From the NCBI GenBank assembly GCA_959347315.1, contig OY365819.1, positions 23,826,589 through 23,890,588 of the forward strand: a DNA stretch of 64,000 nt. Direction: 5' to 3'. Shown here piece by piece: positions 53,931-64,000 of the stretch. A program made the position numbers and the translations under genes. This stretch comes from Bimastos eiseni (Eukaryota > Annelida > Clitellata > Crassiclitellata > Lumbricidae). The notes below the pieces were generated by a model. The model was not told where the DNA came from and ran no database searches. It worked only from the letters and a program-made list of their open reading frames with translations. The stretch's first letter is position 1, and the number at the start of each line of letters is the position of its first letter.

Positions 53931-54789
53931 TTGACTAGCTCAGTCTTTTGCTGGGCGGCGACGTTGGTAAATTAGACATTAGGCCTATAACTTAATGAGC
54001 CCCTTGCATGGACGCCGACAGTAATTCGACCCTTGTAATAGCTTGTCATCATTCGTTGAAACTGATTCTTGGAATCATACGTGAAGCAAACGTTCTCTTA
54101 AGTCAACAAGGCGTAGTAGACACGAAATGCACGTGCTAAGGTGAGGCTTCAACGCAGTGTTATTTAGTTTTAAAAAAATCATTTTTTAAAAGTTTTTATT
54201 TAGTTTGGTCTGAATCATTTCAGTTTAGTTCCATTTCCGATAATCATTTCAGCTTTAGTTTGGTTTTTATTCATCAAATCATTATAGTTATCGTTTTACT
54301 TTATGACTGTTTTAGAAAACCACAATAAATCAGAACCTCGCCATTCATTGTCCATGAGCAACAAAGAATGTTGTTTATCGAGAATTCTTATAAATTATTC
54401 AAATTTAGCTTGAGAAAAGCTCGCATTTCCAAAGATTATAACATCCTGTTGCGTCTGCCTACTGTTAAAAGTCTGCATAAAGAAAAGATCCTGTCAGCAT
54501 TATTCTGGAATGCAGGAACTAGGTTTGGTAAACCATCCTTTGTTCGGACCAGATTTCAGAGCAACGGTTCTCAACTTGTGGGTCGCGACTTCCGCGGGGG
54601 TCGCCGTACGATTTGCCAGAGGTCGCCTGGAACCTTCAGGTATTTAAAATATCAGCTGTCAGCGTAGTTTTCTAAATTTTTTCAATCCGGCGTAGTCAGT
54701 GCAATTCTCTTACAGTTAGAAAGCCACAATATTCAATCATGATTATGCGCCGACTACTGCGCTAGAGCGATTTGAATTAATCTTTACCT

Positions 54790-55215
54790 TTTCATGTACT
54801 TCTTCTTCTGGTTCTTTGCCTTTTCGGCAGGTTCAATTGTTCGAAGTCGCCACTCCTGTCGCTGCTGGGCCTCTTCTTTCAGATTTCCATATCCATCTGT
54901 CATCATCCAGTCAAGCATAATCTGTCTTGGATTTTCCTCTTTTCTGCCTCCTCTTCATCTTGTTTTCTACGACTGTTTTTAGGGGTCTCCTCTCAGAGAG
55001 TGCCAAATCAATTTTCTTTGTCTCGTTCTTATTGTGTGTATCCGTGTTCCTTATTTTTTCCATCCTTTCTTCATTGTTTTGTGTTCTGCCAGCTAATTGT
55101 CTCCATTTTTCTCCATGTCCATATTTCAAAAGCCTCGACTCCTCGAGTCTTCTTATGTCTCTTCCTCATGGTCCATGTCTTTGATCCGTACAGCATCCCT
55201 TAACAACCACCCATA
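54790..55215 (-). pseudogene. LINE reverse transcriptase C-terminal relic (third family)
   Basis: The minus strand from 55,210 reads GMLYGSKTWTMRKRHKKTRG. It then has, with frame changes, EAFEIWTWRKMETISWQN and a degraded KENWFGTL block. These match the order LLYGSETW-type, EAFE-W-WRRME-type and NWIGH-type blocks found after the RT core in several LINE families. It is a decayed 3' fragment and explains the Arg/Lys-rich minus-strand frame here. Confidence 0.6.
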
Positions 55216-55297
55216 TTGGATATTATTTTAAAGTGTCAAATATTTGTCCTTAACTATTATTTGAAGAGCTTGTGTCGATGATGACCACCTTTGCCTT

Positions 55298-55531
55298 ATG
55301 TCGGCTGGACATACATGTACAATGGTCAGGCACACGACAGTCACTGGAACCCCGTCTTCCATTACATGTACCTACGACTACATAGCAAATGACACGACGA
55401 CACCGAAGTCGGCAACAGCTTTTGAGTCTCCCGACCATGGCTACCAGGAACCAACGGAAAACAATGATTACCTTAAAACTGTTGATGAAATTGTCTATTA
55501 TTCAATCAATATTCGGCTAAATTCATTTTGA
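55298..55531 (+). other. Tyrosine-rich open frame, possible exon
   Basis: A 77-codon frame includes CTYDYIANDTTTPKSAT, DHGYQEPTENNDYLKTVDE and IVYYSINI. Spaced YxxI/YxEP/YLKT motifs resemble the cytoplasmic tail of a signalling receptor. No clear acceptor is seen at its start, and the frame simply ends in TGA at 55,529-55,531. It could be a terminal exon of a receptor with the rest missing, or chance. Confidence 0.25.
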
Positions 55532-55716
55532 CCAACGACATTCCCGACGCCAGTAAGTCACTCTAGACGCGACACTTTTGCTTGTCATAATCATATGTCA
55601 ATAACGATTTTAATTAACGCCTCCTTTAATTAAAGAGACTTTTTTAATGAGCTCAGTTATTAATGAGTATGTACTTAAAATTGATAAGAGTGCCAGCTTC
55701 AATAATGGCAGACAGA

Positions 55717-55772
55717 GACAGACAGAGAGCAAGAGAGAGACAGAGAGAGAGAGAGAGAGCGAGAGAGAGAGT
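55717..55772. repeat. (GA)n microsatellite
   Basis: GAGAGAGACAGAGAGAG-type tract. The Ser/Leu-rich antisense frame is an artefact. Confidence 0.9.
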
Positions 55773-56334
55773 TTAATCAATGCAGTATTACTTTTCTCAT
55801 CAGCAGTGACACTGATAATTATTAGCAATATCAAATGGATAAAATCCTACACCGCAGTGATAAGGGTGCCAATTGATCTGAAACAAAGGCATACACTAGG
55901 GGAGAGTTGCCCCAAATGAACCGTTGCCTTAATTGGACCACAGCCGATTTAGTACCTACTGCATATCCCAATATGACCTCGTTTCTGACAGTTGTATTCT
56001 TGCGCCTTTGGAAAAATGATCTAATTGTCACATTTACTTAATGCCAATTGTTTAATAATTAGCTGCGGTTAAAACTACGTTTCATATACCTCCGATCTAT
56101 TTTTGAGTCGTAACTGACAACGGTGGCATGCATTTTAGTTAAGTGTTGAAAAATGCAATCACGTTTGTTTTACAGTAGAAAACGCCTTATATTTGAGTGA
56201 CAATTAGTCCCAGGCTCGATGGGAAGGGGTGATCATCGATTTCTGCATAGGGCGTAAATCCACAGTCGACAGGGACGCCACGAGGATGTAGGCCCGAGAA
56301 CACTATAAGAAACGCTGTTTCGGTTCAATGACAA

Positions 56335-56400
56335 TTCATACATTCATTTTAACATTTATATAGCGCCCCTATCAAATCTACTCGGAAGTGTTACCGGCCA
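56335..56400 (-). repeat. LINE/SINE 3'-tail repeat, inverted
   Basis: Read on the minus strand it is GAGTAGATTTGATAGGGGCG then CTATATAAATGTTAAAATGAATG. This is the same tail as at 19,740. The flanking 55,773-56,939 has no supported gene. Confidence 0.55.
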
Positions 56401-56939
56401 AACCATGGGATGTGTGTTCCAAAGTGAAAGGCCCAACAACTGAGAAGGAAAAGCATGTAGGCAGACTGAAGAAGGAGGCGATATTGAGTTAGAACATTAG
56501 GCGACGGTTGCAAGTAGCCTACAAAATATAATCACAGATAGAGCGCTAAATGATTGGAGCCTGAAAGTCATTAATTGCCGTGTTTTAACGGTTACAAATT
56601 GATTAAATTTCAAATAATATTCTAATTAGATTCACCATCAACATTGTTATTATGCTAGTTATACATCCTTTCGTAATGTTTCCTAATTTCTTTAAATCTG
56701 GCAACCGTTTGGTCTCTTTAACATAACTCAATAAGATGGTAAGTTGCGGTCGTGGTTGTACTTTTCGATTCGTTTCTCATCACCTTCCAAAATCAATCAA
56801 GCAATGTGCTGTCGAATGCTTGTTATGAAGTCTATGAAGTTGATGAAGATTTTCTGTTGGCCTTCTATGCTTCTCTCAAGTCGGCCCACATGCATTGTGA
56901 AGAGTTTATCAATCGCTCTAATTTTATTCAAGTGCTCTT

Positions 56940-59788
56940 TTAACAACTTGTATCAGCAACTGTCCGAAATTGACGAAGTTTTTTCTGAAGAAAGAAACTA
57001 ATGACGTGCTCAAAAGGACCAGAAGCTTCGAGTTTCTTAAATTCGAACATAACTTCTGAGAGTGAATGATTGCAATCGATCAGACATCTCACTTTCAAAT
57101 ATCTTGCCAGAAAATGTCTGCCAAGTAAATAATAACTTTTTAGCAAGTTGGTTTTGCAACGAATTGCTGATAGAGAATATTTATTGGAAGAAAATCCGGC
57201 TTTACGGTCATGGAAAGGCGGCATTTCCCTGACTTTTATCGACCTACATGAAGGCAATAGACAGTAGGCAAGCGTGTTCAATCCAAGCAGACATTGGACG
57301 TCTCTGTCGAAATAAGGGTCAAGAGATGGCACAACCATAACATTTGCGATCGTAAGTTCCCGCAGTTCACTGCGCGGATTAGTCTCATCGAGAATTCGAT
57401 CACACAAATTCAAAACATCTGTATATTTAAGACACTTGTATAGATACGAAGCACGGTAGCAGTCAACTGTACTGCAATGAATGTCAAAGTCTCTACAGAT
57501 AGCATTGTAAAATGACGTCATTATGTCTAATGAATATTCCATTAGTGAATGAATGGTATGATCTTCATTTGGCAAAATTAATTCATTGACAGCTTCTGAT
57601 ATATTACTTATATCACTTCTTTTATCAACACGTAGAACCATGTATCCTTTCTTTGACATTTGCGAAAATTTCCGACTGCTAATAGTCACTAAAATCAAAT
57701 TCAAAGGAAATGTCGAGGACTGCGACTTGTTAACACATCCAATAGTTTCGTCTGGGCTTTCATTTGAACAAATTGTTAAGTAATTAGCAAACACCTTTGG
57801 TGTAATTCGCATGTCTAGAAAAAACTTCCTCTTATTATGATGCAAACAAGCCTCTTTAGTCTTTCTGAAAACTAGATAAAATCCAATTATCTTGGATATG
57901 ACTTCAATATACAACAAACAAGCAGCGTTTAATGTTTCTGAGTCTTCTTCCTCAGTCGTCACATTCATCGTCACTCTCGAGCAAAGACCCAATACAGTTT
58001 GATATTCTGATGCTGCAAAATGAAGAGCTGCCAGGTAGGCCAAAGTCGCTCTAGCGATTGTGTTTCTTTTAGAATCCTGACATATCAAAACTTTCCTGAG
58101 AAGCACCTTTGATATTTCAGATAAAGTTTGAAATTCTAGATGATCATTTGATCCAGTAAGATTTTCCATCAAATCCTCTGCATTTATGAAATATAATTGG
58201 CTTTCATTAGAACTATTACACTTTATTGGTCTTGGTGACTTGCGTTGCATAGGTCTAATGAATTTTGGCTTAATGAAAATTCGTTTAATTACTTCAATAA
58301 ATCTTTCATTGTCATAATGCATTTTCTTACAATCAAACAAACGCACAGCCTGCAATATACGCAGCAAAGACCCATAAATGCAATAGCACGATTCAATTTC
58401 TGTGGATGGCCCAAAATATGACTCCTTATCAAAAACTGACGCAATTCTCAAAGCATATTTGAAAACATCGAGATTGTTGAAATTGAATTCTTCTCTGCGT
58501 CCTGTTCATATGCAACGTCAATGGAGAACCTTAACGAAACATAGAAGTCAATAGCTTTTGGATTATGCGCTTTCATCGCGTTACACGTCTGCAACATAGT
58601 ATCATGGACAAGGCTAGAGACATCTTGAGTGTATTTTGCCACAAACACATCGAAGAAACTTGGCTGCACATAGTGTTCCACAAACCAAAGGCTGAGAGTG
58701 TCGGAATCGGAGAAATATCTCAACGTTTTAATAGTCTCGTCAACGATCATCCGGTTGAAGTGTTCATGAAACAAATTTGCTCGAGGAACAAAATAGTTCG
58801 GACATTTCTTCTTTGTTAGCCATTTTGCAAGTTTTTCAAAGAAGTTACAGCATAGTCTAATAACTGATAGGGATTTCCACCATTCAGGTGACATCTCTTC
58901 ACAAGACCACAGCATCAGTGTTTTGAAATGGTACGGACAGAGAACCTCGTCTTCTTTTCGACACTTTTTCTTGATTAGCTCTCTTTTGGCAAAGAATCTG
59001 AGCATGTGGTAGACAATCTGCTCAACTGGGGTCCAACTCTGAAGTAAAATTACTTCTGCAACTGAAAATGACAGCCTCCACTGGTGTCTATCATTTCTGC
59101 AAGCAGGATGTGTTGCCTGCACAACATGGCAACCATTCTGAACAACCTCGTGGATTATGGCAATCGTCGGCCATCCATACTTTTTCTGTCGGCTAGGCCA
59201 AGCTTTTGCCTCGTTTGGCCACTGTGGGCACCAAATGGCTATGACAACATCAGCTGAAAGTGGATCTATTAGCATCCCTTTACTCGCCGGGCCAACCTTG
59301 GACCATCTGATATTATTGTCGTCTAAGCCAATCATATCCAATTCGGTAAATGGTGGAATTGTTTGGATGTTAGACTGAATATATTCAAAGGCTTTGCGTT
59401 CCCAGTTATACCTCGTATATCCCAAAAAGCGAAACTGAACATAGGCTGGATAATCAATATATGGTTCCATGAAGTAACATTCTATGTAATCAGCCATGTG
59501 GCAGGCTTCATAAGACAGCACTGGTTTTTCATCTGTAAAGGCCAGCAAACTTGACTCAACCTTTAAGATATCAACGTCACTGATGCAGGAATGCAAAGGT
59601 TGAATAAAGAACTCAGCACAGCTGCCACTTAACATTATATAATACCGCAAGGGAATGAAAGCCTGTATATCAACGGGTTCAAACACGCTTCCGTTTGACT
59701 TCGGGAAAATTCGACATGTACCAACGACGAATTCCGACACGCTGTCATCCATTGCTGCAACCAAAGAAGATAAAACTATCACCATCAT
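56940..59788 (-). CDS. Mab-21/cGAS-like nucleotidyltransferase gene with long helical C-terminus (one frameshift)
   Basis: A first frame (59,788-58,448, 446 codons) and a second (58,451-56,940, 503 codons) together give about 940 residues with no introns. Residues 50-75 contain LSGSCAEFF...SDVDIL, the Gly-Ser and Asp-x-Asp (D71, D73) of the nucleotidyltransferase core. SADVVIAIWCPQWP supplies a likely third Asp (D180). YGWPTIAIIHEVVQNGCHVV, WRLSFSVAEVILLQSW and PYHFKTLMLWSCEE complete the Mab-21 fold. The C-terminal half is helical, without a named domain. The coding frame continues across the gap if the shift occurs at about 58,495, so an indel or sequencing error separates the parts. Relatives are cGAS-like receptors that make cyclic nucleotides on sensing nucleic acid; the ligand here is unknown. 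The start may be at 59,788 or the internal Met 12 codons later. Confidence 0.75.
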
Positions 59789-60414
59789 GCATGACCATAA
59801 ATAGCTGAACGTGTCACTACAAATGGTTCACTGATAAATAGTTGACGAAAAAGGTTAACGGACAATTACATGAATTACTATTCGCCTAATGTATTCCGTA
59901 AAATACTATCTTGGTTCGGTGAAAAATACTTGTATAAATAGAATATAAATAGAAGTCAGATTAATCAAAGATATTATTAGCTTACAGAAAGTTAGAATAA
60001 TTAAAATATTACCTGCTAAATTTATGTTGTAGGCCTGCTGATGAAATGCTGCTTACTGAAATAGAAGTTGGAATTAATGAATTACATGCTGTGTAAATGT
60101 ACATTCTTTGTTTGAATAGAAGTATACTGACGAAGGCCTACACATAGAAACTGGATTAATTCAAAGGATATTCCTCGTTTACAAGTAGTTCGCATTGAGG
60201 CTCATCCAGTATTTACAACAAACAAGTCTCGCCCTTTTTCATTTATTACATCCTATTTAAGTCGTAGACATGGCTAGATGTACTTAGTCTGCTACGTACC
60301 CTGTTGCCACTCCTGGTTTTCCACTTCTGTATCGTTGATGTTTAACAATAAACAATAAAAGGACGAGACTTTTGTGGTAAATACCGGTTGACAATAACAC
60401 CAGTATGCAGAGTT

Positions 60415-60835
60415 GTATGGTCTCGAGACAGTGTCTCGGTCTAAAGACGTCTCGGGACAGTTTTTTAGTGTCTCGCAAGTTTATAACTTCGATTGGTATT
60501 TGGTATCGAATTTGCTTGATTCAAATCGTCTAGAAGATTTCAGACGTGTCTAAAAGGCTTTCTTTATACTATTCAGAAGATAGGCCGACGAAGAGATATC
60601 GAAAAAGATAAAACGCGGCAATATAAAACTGCTCTCTGAAATTGGTACTATATACCTTACAAGCTAAGTTTCAAATTGAAATTACAAATGAACCTTATTC
60701 CGGAAAACTGATACATTAGTATGTTACAGCCTTTTATATAAGATCTTTTACTGTCTCGTACCGTCTTGAACCTAGTGTCTCGGTACCCCACTGTCTCGGT
60801 CTCGGCATCTCACTGTCTCGGTCTCGTCTTGGTCT
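60415..60835. repeat. GTCTCG-rich repeats at both ends of a 0.4-kb segment
   Basis: GTCTCGAGACAGTGTCTCGG-type DNA at 60,419-60,478 and CACTGTCTCGGTCTCG-type DNA at 60,748-60,835 flank AT-rich sequence. Both blocks are degenerate minisatellites of the same motif. This may be another small element with repetitive ends. Confidence 0.5.
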
Positions 60836-60944
60836 TGAAGTTTCAAGTCTTGCATACAACACTGCCAGTATGTAAGACATGGGGTCTTCGTCCGAAAACG
60901 TTCGGCTACATTGTCAACAGAAAACCTTGGTCGTCTGCGATGGT

Positions 60945-61110
60945 CAATGGTTGTATACAATGGTCAATGGTTGTATACAATGGTCAATTTTTTTATACAA
61001 TGGTCAATGGTTGTATACAATGGTCAATTGTTGTATACAATGGTCAGAGGTTATATACAATGGTCAGAGGTTATATACAATGGTCAATGGTTGTCTATGA
61101 CGATCAATGG
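60945..61110. repeat. 20-nt tandem repeat (CAATGGTTGTATACAATGGT)
   Basis: About eight units of 20 nt, with substitutions in the GGTTG part of some. Three overlapping frames stay open because the unit lacks stops in those frames. No gene is implied. Confidence 0.9.
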
Positions 61111-61949
61111 CCGTCGACATGGTAGTCTATGGATTGCTTGACGCTTTATCAATTTCCGCTTAGATCTAGTTATGGCAGCAATTGCTTGTGCTAAATCAGC
61201 CAGGCGCTCCACTGAGCTGTCTTAGTCGTTCACTTTGATTAGCTTGACGAGTTGATCGGCACTAAAGATCTGGTGTAATCTACAGAGAAGAAGGCAAAGT
61301 TTTCTTAACTTGATATTAAAGCCTATTTCTCATCATATTTCAAAAATAATAAACTTCAAATTCGTCTTAAATCAAGCCATTGCTATGGTGCTCATAATTT
61401 GTGATATAAGTCTCTTCAAGATCATGACTGATAATAATACAATGAACTCAAAGTGAACACAGAGGCTCATGTATAAAAACCATATAATGATGTCTGCATT
61501 TAGGAAATGAATTGTAAGTTTGTTTTTGAACTAATACAATGTAGACATAGGCAGACTACTATAAGCAGGGAGTTCCAGAGCAGCTGTCCACAAAACTTAG
61601 TAGGCCTAATGTCCAACTTTCTTGTTCTGCAAAATATTTTAAATTTTGGTTATATGCAATGACTTTAGACCATATTCTCAATGACGTTTGGACATTTTCA
61701 TTTCCCCTTATTTTTTTTGCAGTTTAAAGTTTGACCCCATATAATGTAGGTAGTAGTCACGAATGATAGCGTCAAATCTAGGGCAAACAATAATAAAGCA
61801 CTAATCGAGTTACGACATTGAAAGCATTTAATTGTATTTTAATCATGTTTTGGCTTTTTTATAGTAGCATTTAAAAGTGTTTCACGTGCTACAAAGCAAG
61901 CAGTTCTATTGCATTTTGCTCATTCATAAGCATCGGTAATACTGGCAAT
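61111..61949. other. No recognisable gene
   Basis: AT-rich sequence with no long open frame and no element ends that I can identify. Confidence 0.5.
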
Positions 61950-61989
61950 GATCACATCAGTTTCATATAACACTCTTCCAAGCAGTTCA

Positions 61990-62560
61990 TATGCAGGCTG
62001 TCGTTGCACTTAGAGTTAAACACGTCGCTTATGGAATGCCAATCTGGCATTCGGAAAGGGCACTCCACAGAGACACTGTTACTCCGTCTCCTTTCCAACA
62101 TTTTTGCGGCTATATATTTAGATATCTCAAACTTTTATATAACTGTCTTTTTCTTTGTTGCCTGTAGATTGTTTCGGAAAATTGTGTCTCAATAAACGAA
62201 TATACGAATACAGATAATTCACAGCTCACTCTGCTGGCCCTATTGACGTCGGTGCCGCTTTTCATACTTGCCGATCATGATGTTTTGCTTAAGCGCAAAA
62301 AAATTTCGTTTGGCCTGTCTGGCAACTTTCTCAGCTGGTTGACATTCGTTATATGGAGCTCTTCATTTGTGTGGTCTATGGGTCGACGTGGGTCCCTGCC
62401 GCTTGCGGCCTTCCTCGTGGCTCGATGATGTGTCCATTTTTGTATGTCATCCACTCTTTTTAAATTGCTTCTGTCCTTAAAACGTCATTGCTGTGCTGGG
62501 TTACCTTTATTCTGATGACGTTCAAGCCTACTTATTCTGCATGATATGAGAATGTCACTG
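61990..62560 (+). pseudogene. CR1-like LINE relic covering the RT catalytic region
   Basis: SGIRKGHSTETLLLRLLSNI at 62,046 is followed near 62,222 by LTLLALLTS, DHDVLL and FGLSGNFLSWLT. With frame changes, a GLPRGSMMCPFLY block is near 62,405. These are RT blocks in the correct order, and the active-site region is degraded near 62,505. Frameshifts and stops are frequent. Similar in type to the relic at 24-25 kb but a separate insertion. Confidence 0.65.
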
Positions 62561-62624
62561 CGGTGAACGTGGAATCAATGTAATAAACAAGACAGTGTAT
62601 GTGCGCAAAAACTCGGTTGATTAA

Positions 62625-62910
62625 AAGAAATAAACGGAAGCTGGATTGATGAAAAGAAAGAAACTTAAATGGAAGCTGGATCGACGAAGAGAAATATACA
62701 TCAATGAAAGCTGGATCGATGAAAATATCATGCATAATTAGAAATTCGATTGATGACAAATTGCGTCGCGATGGAATCTAGTGGACTTTCTTATCAACAT
62801 TTTGTTTAATTAAATACTCTAGGAAACACTTTTAAAAATCTTTTCATCGATCCAGCCTCCATTTAGGCATAATTATTATCATCGATCAAGTTTCTACTTA
62901 CAAAACAAAT
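62625..62910. repeat. 35-nt repeat units, inverted pair
   Basis: Three to four plus-orientation units (GGAAGCTGGATTGATGAAAA and relatives, 62,635-62,765) face inverted units (TTTTCATCGATCCAGCCTCC at 62,840, then CATCGATCAAGTTTC at 62,880). It is a small palindromic relic of the same repeat as 47-51 kb. The flanking 62,911-63,429 shows nothing recognisable. Confidence 0.65.
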
Positions 62911-63429
62911 AATATAATGAAAGAAATGATTAAATACGCTAAAAGGTCACGGCGCCGCTGTTATGGCTGCCAAAATTTAAGTTTTCTAGTTAATTCTACA
63001 TAATAAGTTGATTCGAATAGTTCTACAATTATTCTACTAGTTTTTTCGCTAGCTGCGGTCTTCAGGATATCAAAACTTATGATTATTTATGAAACTAAAG
63101 TCAAATCAGAATTTTAATATGGTTTTTGTAAACAAACTGAAGCGTTGTTCGGCGCCACAAAGACGTTTGTAACGACACCGAGGATTCCCAGTGTCTGAAT
63201 GTAAAGGAACTACTTTTTCTTATTATTTACATTCACCTCTTGTTTATAAATTAAGGTTAATGTCTCGAGCTACATTCAAAAATGTCATACAATAGTCTTT
63301 ATAAGCTCTGTAATTAAAGCCAGAGAGACTTGGGAGGTGAGAGCTAAAGAAAATTACTTTTGTTCACCGTTTTGAAGTTATCGGGACTTTCAAAATTAAA
63401 GCTGACGACCATTTCCAATCGCAGAGCTT

Positions 63430-64000
63430 ATGACGTCGTCGGGGTTCCCCTCTGTGATTGGCTACAGGCGAATAGATTTATACTCGTTGAGGGGATCCTT
63501 GGGAACACCCAGTAACGAACAATTAGATAGAATTGCTTTGTGTGGACTCCAGCGATATCGGGGATCGCGAGCTGGTCGACATCTACGCACACGGACTGCC
63601 TACGTCGACTGCTTGGACTTGAACAGTAGTAGTAGGAGTGAGGCGAAGGCTGAGGATGAGGAGGTCAAACAACTAATCCCGGTGTGGATCAGCGGCCAAC
63701 CGAAGGGTTTTCCCGTTTCGCCAATTGATTAGGTCGCCACGTGTCCTAGTCTATCCAGAGGTTTACAACTCGACAGGTCAGAAACGACAATACAAGAATG
63801 TGCCGCCTACAGTTCCTTCAATTTATTTCATAAACCCTACATTTTTAAAACGTGTGACTACAGTCACTGTGGGGAATAGCGACCACCCCTCCATATTACT
63901 ATTAAATCCAACAAGTCTCGCCAAGACTCACGCCATTGACCAGCTTGGGCTGATATGATTTCATTACGTCCAGACGTGGTTATCATTATCGAAAGTTGGT
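63430..64000 (+). pseudogene. LINE ORF start (APE endonuclease N-terminus), runs off the window
   Basis: GYRRIDLYSLRGSLGTPSNE and CGLQRYRGSRAG at 63,460-63,580 match the N-terminal leader of L2/CR1-type LINE proteins. Later VYPEVYNSTGQKRQYKN and SLAKTHAIDQL lead into the endonuclease. At about 63,947 the frame changes, and SLRPDVVIIIESW, the first endonuclease motif, follows at the window end. A second frame change is near 63,730. The element is 5'-present but broken; its body lies outside. Confidence 0.65.

Noticed and set aside
54911..55184. Basic minus-strand and hydrophobic plus-strand frames as host genes
   Set aside because: Minus-strand blocks match the C-terminal part of a LINE reverse transcriptase, so the region is a retrotransposon relic.
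60766..61141. 119-codon frame with repeating YNGQWLYTMV-like units
   Set aside because: It is the translation of a 20-nt minisatellite; three frames are open because the unit lacks stops.

Overview
This is a eukaryotic window that fits a marine invertebrate, possibly a non-vertebrate deuterostome. The grounds are split genes with GT-AG introns, an AT-rich composition, many non-LTR retrotransposon relics, fold-back elements with 15-16 nt terminal repeats (a layout described for sea urchin TU elements), a Polinton/adintovirus-type relic, expanded CARD and Mab-21 type genes, and a frequent TAGGCCTA palindrome. The sequence alone cannot fix the species. Most of the window is transposon debris; true host coding sequence is a small fraction.

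Layout. 0-3.8 kb: CR1-like LINE relics and two related fold-back elements. 3,794-10,048: a nearly complete LINE with two overlapping ORFs, framed by a perfect 14-bp target-site duplication, with a few disabling lesions. 10.1-13.8 kb: a 40-bp inverted repeat pair and simple repeats. 13.8-14.7 kb: an orphan beta-propeller exon with in-frame stops. 14.7-21.5 kb: a MITE-like element, a mariner relic with both ends, and a tRNA-derived SINE. 21.6-32.5 kb (+): the main host gene. Seven predicted exons encode an acidic N-terminus, an SH3-like fold, an F-box-like segment, a CARD, a TRADD-N-like helical segment and an NHL-type beta-propeller. Its introns hold a CR1-like relic and a Ty3/gypsy LTR remnant.

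32.9-35.5 kb: a decayed Polinton (Maverick)/adintovirus-type element with packaging ATPase, a conserved companion protein, a zinc-ribbon plus phospholipase A2-like protein and an rve integrase with chromodomain, all broken. 36.6-41.5 kb (-): an inverted partial copy of the host gene (CARD and F-box-like exons). 37-46 kb: further LINE relics, one fold-back element and microsatellites. 47-52.9 kb: a long degenerate 35-nt repeat array invaded by a MITE, another fold-back element and a LINE fragment. 56.9-59.8 kb (-): a Mab-21/cGAS-like nucleotidyltransferase gene with a helical C-terminal half in a shifted frame. The window ends inside the endonuclease start of another LINE.

How they relate. Two independent loci look innate-immune or cell-death related: the CARD/TRADD-N-like/propeller gene with its inverted and truncated duplicates, and the cGAS-like gene. 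The duplicated CARD cluster physically brackets a viral-type relic. The immune role is inference from domain content; the exon phases, repeat structures and lesions are read directly from the sequence.
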